Shown piece by piece: positions 59,486 to 64,000 of a stretch of DNA of 64,000 bases. The stretch covers positions 42,944 to 106,943 of the forward strand of contig NZ_AOFQ01000050.1 of assembly GCF_000495915.1 (NCBI RefSeq), in the 5' to 3' direction. This DNA comes from Stutzerimonas chloritidismutans AW-1 (GTDB lineage Bacteria; Pseudomonadota; Gammaproteobacteria; Pseudomonadales; Pseudomonadaceae). Each line of letters begins with the position of its first letter. Position 1 is the first letter of the stretch. The notes beneath the pieces are model-generated. The model ran no database searches and was not told where the DNA came from. It saw only the letters and a program-made list of their open reading frames with translations. The translations under genes and the position numbers were made by a program.

Positions 59486-59797
59486 TTAGCCCTGAATACC
59501 GGTGATTTTGACCTCAGTGAACCACTGACGGTGGCCCTGACGCTTCATGTGGTGCTTACGACGGCGGAACTTGATGATGGTCACCTTGTCGTGGCGGCCC
59601 TGGGCAACCACTTCGGCAGTGACTTTGGCACCATCGACCACCGGAGCACCGATCTTCACATCGTCGCCGTTGCCGATCAGCAGAACGCGGTCGAAAGTGA
59701 CAGCTTCGCCAGTCGCAACTTCGAGTTTTTCAATCTTGAGGTATTCGCCTTCGGCAACCTTGTATTGCTTGCCGCCGGTAACGATAACTGCGTACAT
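59486..59797 (-). CDS. rplU: 50S ribosomal protein L21
   Basis: 103 residues: [80 protein letters not shown]. Binds 23S rRNA. The ATG at 59797 gives the normal length; the frame is open 56 codons further but not family-like. Forms an operon with rpmA, driven by the promoter at 59937-59965. Confidence 0.97.
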   Translation of the reverse strand: MYAVIVTGGKQYKVAEGEYLKIEKLEVATGEAVTFDRVLLIGNGDDVKIGAPVVDGAKVTAEVVAQGRHDKVTIIKFRRRKHHMKRQGHRQWFTEVKITGIQG

Positions 59798-59936
59798 CTC
59801 GTATCTCCGTTGATCCTGCTCACCCAGCGCTTTGAAAGAATGATTAGTGGCTGGCATGGCTGCATGGGGCCGGAAGTTGACGCCCGTGCAATTGCGTAAG
59901 GCAGGGAAATGCCCAGGGGGAAGTTCAGGGTCCGCG

Positions 59937-59965
59937 ATTGTACGCATGCGGCACACCCCGCGCAA
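59937..59965 (-). promoter_or_regulatory. Promoter of rplU-rpmA
   Basis: Minus strand: TTGCGC (59965-59960), 17-base spacer, TACAAT (59942-59937). The -10 matches five of six. It leaves a leader of about 130 bases before rplU. Confidence 0.6.
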
Positions 59966-59983
59966 TAGCCAACGGGCGTTGCC

Positions 59984-60012
59984 TTGACAGTGCCAGACCC
60001 GCCCCCTAGCAT
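59984..60012 (+). promoter_or_regulatory. Promoter of ispB
   Basis: TTGACA (59984-59989), 17-base spacer, TAGCAT (60007-60012). It ends 26 bases before the ispB ATG and is divergent from the rplU promoter. Confidence 0.7.
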
Positions 60013-60038
60013 GCCGCGCAATCTGCGAGGAGTCCCCG

Positions 60039-61007
60039 ATGCAACCCCAGCCTTTCTATCAAGTTGTGGCGGACGATTTTGCCGCTGTCGACGGCATAAT
60101 CCGCAAGCAACTGACTTCGCGCGTCCCTCTGGTGGAAAAGATCGGGGATTACATCACGTCGGCTGGCGGCAAACGCCTGCGTCCGCTGCTGGTGCTGCTC
60201 AGCGGCAGTGCGCTCGGTCATCAGGGCGACCAGTTGCGCCTGCTTGCCGCCATCATCGAGTTCTTGCACACCTCGACCCTGCTTCACGACGATGTCGTCG
60301 ACATGTCCGGCATGCGTCGCGGCCGCTCCACCGCCAACGCCCTGTGGGGCAATGCGCCCAGCGTGCTGGTCGGCGACTTTCTATATGCACGCTCGTTCGA
60401 AATGATGGTGGAACTGGATTCCATGCCGGTGATGCGCATCATATCGCAGGCGACTCGCGTCATCGCCGAGGGCGAGGTCCTGCAGCTGTCCAAGGTACGC
60501 GACGCCAGCACTACCGAAGAAATCTACATGGAAGTCATCCGCGGCAAGACCGCCATGCTCTTCGAAGCCTCGACGCATAGTGCGGCCACCCTGGCCGGTG
60601 CCAGCGACGAACAGCGCGAGGCGCTGCGCACCTTCGGCGATCACCTCGGCATCGCCTTCCAACTGGTCGACGACCTGCTCGACTATCAGGGCGACGCAGA
60701 GACGCTCGGCAAGAACGTCGGCGACGATCTCGCCGAAGGCAAGCCTACCCTTCCGCTGATCTACACCATGCGCGAAGGTACCACCGAACAGGCCGCTCTG
60801 GTGCGCAAAGCCATCCAGAAAGGCGGCCTCGAAGACCTGGAAAGCATCCGCGCCGCTGTCGAGGCATCAGGTGCGCTGGACTACACCGCCAAGCTTGCCC
60901 GCGACTATGCCGAACGCGCTATTGCCTGCCTCGAAGTGATCCCCGCCAATCAGTATCGCGATGCCCTGGTCGAGCTTTGCCGCTTCGCCGTAGCGCGCAC
61001 CCACTGA
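60039..61007 (+). CDS. ispB: All-trans polyprenyl (octaprenyl) diphosphate synthase
   Basis: 322 residues. First aspartate-rich motif [15 protein letters not shown], second [19 protein letters not shown], plus [13 protein letters not shown]. It builds the isoprenoid side chain of ubiquinone; chain length (8 or 9 units) cannot be read. CGAGGAGTCCCCG precedes the ATG. Divergent from rplU, as in other gammaproteobacteria. Confidence 0.95.
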   Translation: MQPQPFYQVVADDFAAVDGIIRKQLTSRVPLVEKIGDYITSAGGKRLRPLLVLLSGSALGHQGDQLRLLAAIIEFLHTSTLLHDDVVDMSGMRRGRSTANALWGNAPSVLVGDFLYARSFEMMVELDSMPVMRIISQATRVIAEGEVLQLSKVRDASTTEEIYMEVIRGKTAMLFEASTHSAATLAGASDEQREALRTFGDHLGIAFQLVDDLLDYQGDAETLGKNVGDDLAEGKPTLPLIYTMREGTTEQAALVRKAIQKGGLEDLESIRAAVEASGALDYTAKLARDYAERAIACLEVIPANQYRDALVELCRFAVARTH

Positions 61008-61112
61008 CACCCCAGCAATGTCGACGCTGCGCTTCGAGCGCAGCCTTCACCCCGCCCGTTGACCCCTCACCTCCACCCTCATCAGGGGAATATTTGCGCT
61101 TGCATATTTGCA

Positions 61113-61139
61113 AATAACAATTATTCTCATTACGAGAAT
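61113..61139 (+). promoter_or_regulatory. Overlapping Fur-box-like sites before small gene
   Basis: AATAACAATTATTCTCATT (61113-61131) is a 19-base Fur-type palindrome; ATTCTCATTACGAGAAT overlaps it to form a second. They end 17 bases before the start codon of the 75-residue gene. Confidence 0.7.
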
Positions 61140-61155
61140 GAATTGGAGGTGACTC

Positions 61156-61383
61156 ATGACTTATCTGATAGATGCCTGGCTGGATCGCCCGCAACCCTAC
61201 CTGCGCATACTCGACCGGAATACCGGCGCCGTATGCGTTTCACTCGAAGGGGATGCACTGGAAGAGTTGCGAGAACAAGGTGATCTCGATGTGCAGGAGT
61301 TGAGCACGAGTGAACCCTGCGTGCTCAAGGAACAGGTTCGAAACCTGTTCCTCTTCAGCTATGCCCGCGCGCTGCGGCCCTGA
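61156..61383 (+). CDS. Small iron-responsive protein of unknown function (PA4570-like)
   Basis: 75 residues: MTYLIDAWLDRPQPYLRILD, RNTGAVCVSLEGDALEELRE, then STSEPCVLKEQVRNLFLFSY. No signal peptide or membrane helix; two Cys. A strong GGAGGTGACTC precedes the ATG. By position (between ispB and fklB) it corresponds to P. aeruginosa PA4570, which I remember as iron-responsive; the Fur-like sites here agree. Function unknown. Confidence 0.8.
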   Translation: MTYLIDAWLDRPQPYLRILDRNTGAVCVSLEGDALEELREQGDLDVQELSTSEPCVLKEQVRNLFLFSYARALRP

Positions 61384-61499
61384 CCAGTACGTAATACCGA
61401 GATCGAGAGCCGCACACGGGCAAGCGGTCAGGGCTCACCAGCAGCTTGTCGGTAACCGATTAGTCGCCGACCACAGACGCTACGCCCCAGCAGCCGGAC

Positions 61500-62117
61500 T
61501 CAGAGCACGTCCAGCAGTTCGACGTCGAATACCAGCGTGCTGTGCGGCGGGATACTGCCAACGCCCTGAGCACCATAGGCCAGCTCGCTCGGCACATACA
61601 GGCGCCACTTGCTGCCGGCATTCATCAGCTGTAGCGCTTCGGTCCAGCCGGCGATCACGCCGCCTACCGGGAACTCGGCAGGCTGGCCACGCTGGTAGGA
61701 GCTGTCGAACACACTGCCGTCGATCAGCGTGCCGTGGTAATGCGTGCGCACACTGTCCTCGCGAGACGGTTTGGCGCCCTCACCGGTCGTCAGCACTTCG
61801 TATTGCAGACCCGACTCCAGCACCACAACGCCTTCGCGCTTGGCATTCTCGACAAGGAAGGCACGACCTTCTGCTGCGGCAGCTTCGGCTTTCTGCTGCG
61901 CCTCGGCCTGCATGCGCTCGCGGATCACCGCGAAGCTGGCGTTCAGCGCTTCCGGGCTGACCTGGCTGGCAACACCGGCAAACGCATCACGAATACCGGC
62001 GATCACCGCATCGAGACTGACGCCCGGCGGGGGATTGTCACGCAGCTGGTCGCCCAGCTGGCGGCCGATGCCGTAGCTCACACGGGTTTCGTCAGTGGAT
62101 AGATTGAGGTCGGTCAT
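61500..62117 (-). CDS. fklB: FKBP-type peptidyl-prolyl isomerase FklB
   Basis: 205 residues. An FkpA/Mip-type N-terminal helical dimerisation domain (ETRVSYGIGRQLGDQLRDNP, a long Ala/Glu helix) precedes the FKBP domain (VRTHYHGTLIDGSVFDSSYQ, GWTEALQLMNAGSKWRLYVP, LAYGAQGVGSIPPHSTLVF). There is no signal peptide, so it is likely cytoplasmic like FklB. Confidence 0.93.
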   Translation of the reverse strand: MTDLNLSTDETRVSYGIGRQLGDQLRDNPPPGVSLDAVIAGIRDAFAGVASQVSPEALNASFAVIRERMQAEAQQKAEAAAAEGRAFLVENAKREGVVVLESGLQYEVLTTGEGAKPSREDSVRTHYHGTLIDGSVFDSSYQRGQPAEFPVGGVIAGWTEALQLMNAGSKWRLYVPSELAYGAQGVGSIPPHSTLVFDVELLDVL

Positions 62118-62213
62118 GCCGGGCTCCGAGAGGAAAAAAGGTCGGCCAGCCTAGCACAGCTGAAGCGAGCGGACGCAGCCACCCATACCGCATTGCCGCC
62201 GGCAGTGCCTCCA

Positions 62214-62354
62214 TTACCTGCCCTGCCGATTGCGCCGACAGCGTTCGGAGCAATAACGCACCTCATCCCAGCAGCGCGACCACTTCTTTCGCCAGGCAAA
62301 CGGCAAGTTGCAGGCGGCACAGCACTTGAATGGCAGGTCCGCTTTCCTTCTCAC
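62214..62354 (-). CDS. DUF2256 mini zinc-binding protein
   Basis: 46 residues; most gene callers would miss it. [20 protein letters not shown] and [14 protein letters not shown] match the DUF2256 family (CxxCxxPFxWRKKW...YCSxxCR), a four-Cys treble-clef-like zinc site. The GTG at 62354 overlaps the TGA of the photolyase gene (GTGA) and has GAGGA upstream. Proteins of this family often sit beside this class of photolyase, but their role is unknown. Confidence 0.82.
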   Translation of the reverse strand: MRRKADLPFKCCAACNLPFAWRKKWSRCWDEVRYCSERCRRNRQGR

Positions 62355-63886
62355 AGCGCGTCCTCGGCATCCAGCCGCGCCAGCAGCGACTCGCCACGCT
62401 CCCACAGCGCCTGCTGCTTGCTGCCTTCCATGCGCGCGAGGTTGCGATAGACCATGCTCATCCGCGGATTACCCTGCAACTGCTCGCGGTGGCGCATGAG
62501 AAAGTGCCAGTACAACGCGTTGAACGGGCAGGCATCGTCTGTCGTGCTCTCGCGCACCTTGTAAGAGCAATCCTGACAATAGTTGGACATGCGTTTGATG
62601 TACTGGCCACTGGCACAGTAGGGCTTGGAGCCCAGGTAGCCGCCGTCGGCGTGCAGCACCATGCCCAGCACGTTGGGCAGTTCCACCCAGTCGAACGCAT
62701 CCATATAGACCGCCAGGTACCAATCGCACAGCGCGGGCGGTGCGATGCCAGCGAGCAGCGCGAAATTACCGGTCACCATCAGCCGCTGGATATGGTGAGC
62801 GTAAGCATGCTCCAGCGTCTGCCCGATCACCTGGCGCATGCAGTTCATGCGCGTCTGCCCGGTCCAGTAGAACCCCGGCAGCGGCCTGGAATTGCCGAGG
62901 GCATTGCGTTGCGCATAGTCAGGCATCTGCAACCAATAGATACCGCGCACATACTCACGCCAGCCAATCAACTGGCGAATGAAGCCCTCGGCAGCGTTCA
63001 GCCCGACTCGCCCCTGCCGGTAGGCCGCATCCACGTCATCACACAGGCGGCGCAGGTCAAGCAGGCCGACGTTGAGCGCGGCGCCGACGCGCGCATGGAA
63101 CAGGAACGGTTCGCCGCTGGCCATGGCGTCCTGGTAGTCACCGAAAGCGGCCAAGCCGAAATCGAGAAAATGCAGCCAGAGCTGTTCGGCCTCGGCGTGG
63201 GTGACGGGGTAATCGAAGCCGTCCAGACGGCCGTAGTGATGCGCGAAATGCGCGCTCACCAACGCCTGCACAGCGCGCGTGGTTTCGTCAGCGGCGAAGC
63301 GCAAGGTGATCGGGCCGTGCAATCCGCGTGGCAGCGGCTTGCGGTTGTCCGTATCGAGATTCCATACACCGCCCTCCGGTGTGCCATCCGGATTCAGCAG
63401 AAGGCCCGTTTGGCGACGCATCTCGCGATAGAAGAACTCCATGCGCAGCTGTCGCTTGCCACTGGCCCAACCGGCGAACCCGGTCCGCGAGCAGAGGAAG
63501 CGGCGGTCGGCATGCCAGGTGATCGAAAGCCCACTGCTCTTGAGCGCCTGTTCGACCCGCCAGTCACCGGCCTCGGTGACATGGATTTCGTCAGGTCGAT
63601 ACCATGCGGCGAAGCGCGCCAGCTCCCCGGCCAGCGAACCGCTGTTGGCAGGATCGTCGAGTGTCACGTAATCCACCGTGATTCCGCGTTTGCGCAACGC
63701 CTCAGCGAAGTGCCGCATGGCGCTGAACAGAAAGATGATCTTCTGCGGGTGATGCGGGACGTGTCCGGCTTCTTCAGCGACCTCAGCGAGCAGCACCCGG
63801 TCACGCGTCGGATCGAGCCCATCCAGGGCGGAGAGCTCGAAGCTCAACTGGTCGCCGAGCACCAGGCGCAGTGCGGCGACGCTCAC
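62351..63886 (-). CDS. phrB: Iron-sulfur (6-4) photolyase / cryptochrome-related protein
   Basis: 511 residues of the photolyase-related (PF04244) class. Cys349 (RMNCMRQV), Cys437 and Cys440 (YCQDC) and Cys453 (DACPFN) match, offset by one, the four [4Fe-4S] ligands 350, 438, 441 and 454 of Agrobacterium Phr[11 protein letters not shown] starts the Rossmann antenna domain; [17 protein letters not shown] and [14 protein letters not shown] line the FAD cavity. It would repair (6-4) photoproducts with blue light. Start is the GTG at 63886, overlapping the end of the preceding gene. Confidence 0.9.
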   Translation of the reverse strand: MSVAALRLVLGDQLSFELSALDGLDPTRDRVLLAEVAEEAGHVPHHPQKIIFLFSAMRHFAEALRKRGITVDYVTLDDPANSGSLAGELARFAAWYRPDEIHVTEAGDWRVEQALKSSGLSITWHADRRFLCSRTGFAGWASGKRQLRMEFFYREMRRQTGLLLNPDGTPEGGVWNLDTDNRKPLPRGLHGPITLRFAADETTRAVQALVSAHFAHHYGRLDGFDYPVTHAEAEQLWLHFLDFGLAAFGDYQDAMASGEPFLFHARVGAALNVGLLDLRRLCDDVDAAYRQGRVGLNAAEGFIRQLIGWREYVRGIYWLQMPDYAQRNALGNSRPLPGFYWTGQTRMNCMRQVIGQTLEHAYAHHIQRLMVTGNFALLAGIAPPALCDWYLAVYMDAFDWVELPNVLGMVLHADGGYLGSKPYCASGQYIKRMSNYCQDCSYKVRESTTDDACPFNALYWHFLMRHREQLQGNPRMSMVYRNLARMEGSKQQALWERGESLLARLDAEDAL

Positions 63887-64000
63887 GACCAGTTCTCTTG
63901 ATGCTTACCGAACAGGGCGCTACCGACGCGCCTGCCGCCGGCCGTCACCACTGGGACCGCATGCCGACCGGCACGCGCAACGGCTCCCCCACCCCCCCCC
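63883..64000 (-). CDS. Partial gene, C-terminus only
   Basis: The open frame runs into the window edge; its last residues read AGRHAVPVVTAGGRRVGSAL and FGKHQENWS before a TGA that overlaps the photolyase GTG (GTGA). The overlap suggests the same operon. Too little is visible to name it; the window ends in a run of C, which may disturb the frame there. Confidence 0.4.
   Translation of the reverse strand, partial: GGGGGAVARAGRHAVPVVTAGGRRVGSALFGKHQENWS

Overview
The window looks like chromosomal DNA of a GC-rich gammaproteobacterium of the Pseudomonas / Stutzerimonas (P. stutzeri) group. Three things point there. The right part follows the order I remember from Pseudomonas aeruginosa: pilE, ispH, fkpB, lspA, ileS, ribF, murJ, rpsT, creA-like, proB, obgE, rpmA, rplU, ispB, a small iron-responsive gene, fklB. 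The fruBKA operon has a divergent fruR/cra regulator. Short palindromic repeats of types common in this group lie between genes. Almost everything is housekeeping or core accessory DNA. One insertion sequence is present; I see no prophage, CRISPR array, tRNA or rRNA.

Layout. 1-6.4 kb: end of a Na+/Ca2+-type antiporter, a bactofilin / coiled-coil / M23 peptidase group (envelope shape or wall remodelling), an AEC transporter, the redox-sensing pair RoxS-RoxR and a SIMPL periplasmic protein. 6.4-15.3 kb: an iron island with two TonB-dependent receptors behind Fur-like sites. Between them lie a PepSY-type heme-binding membrane protein, a DUF2271 protein, a DUF4198 protein and a flavodoxin/ferredoxin-reductase protein, which I read as a split ferric-siderophore reductase. 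15.6-19.3 kb: speC, prfC and a DUF559 endonuclease with palindromic repeats. 19.6-28.9 kb: sugar entry, with PQQ glucose dehydrogenase (gcd) and the fructose phosphotransferase operon fruB-fruK-fruA plus fruR.

28.9-37.6 kb: a MazG-like pyrophosphohydrolase coupled to cmoM, two DUF4136 lipoproteins, several small membrane proteins, a MATE exporter, speA and an SUI1/YciH factor. 37.8-39.2 kb: an IS110-family (IS1111-type) element whose right end abuts a genomic repeat. 39.3-47.9 kb: thiO, then the minor-pilin operon fimT-fimU-pilV-pilW-pilX-pilY1-pilE for type IV pili, which lacks the pilY2 expected between pilY1 and pilE. 48-62.1 kb: the conserved block from ispH to fklB. 62.2-64 kb: an iron-sulfur (6-4) photolyase coupled to a tiny DUF2256 gene, and the end of an unidentified gene at the window edge.

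Themes are iron acquisition (two receptors, reductase parts, a Fur-controlled small protein), redox and light response (RoxSR, photolyase), sugar uptake under Cra control, polyamine synthesis (speC, speA) and type IV pili. Assignments come from reading protein motifs and gene order by eye; no database search was run.
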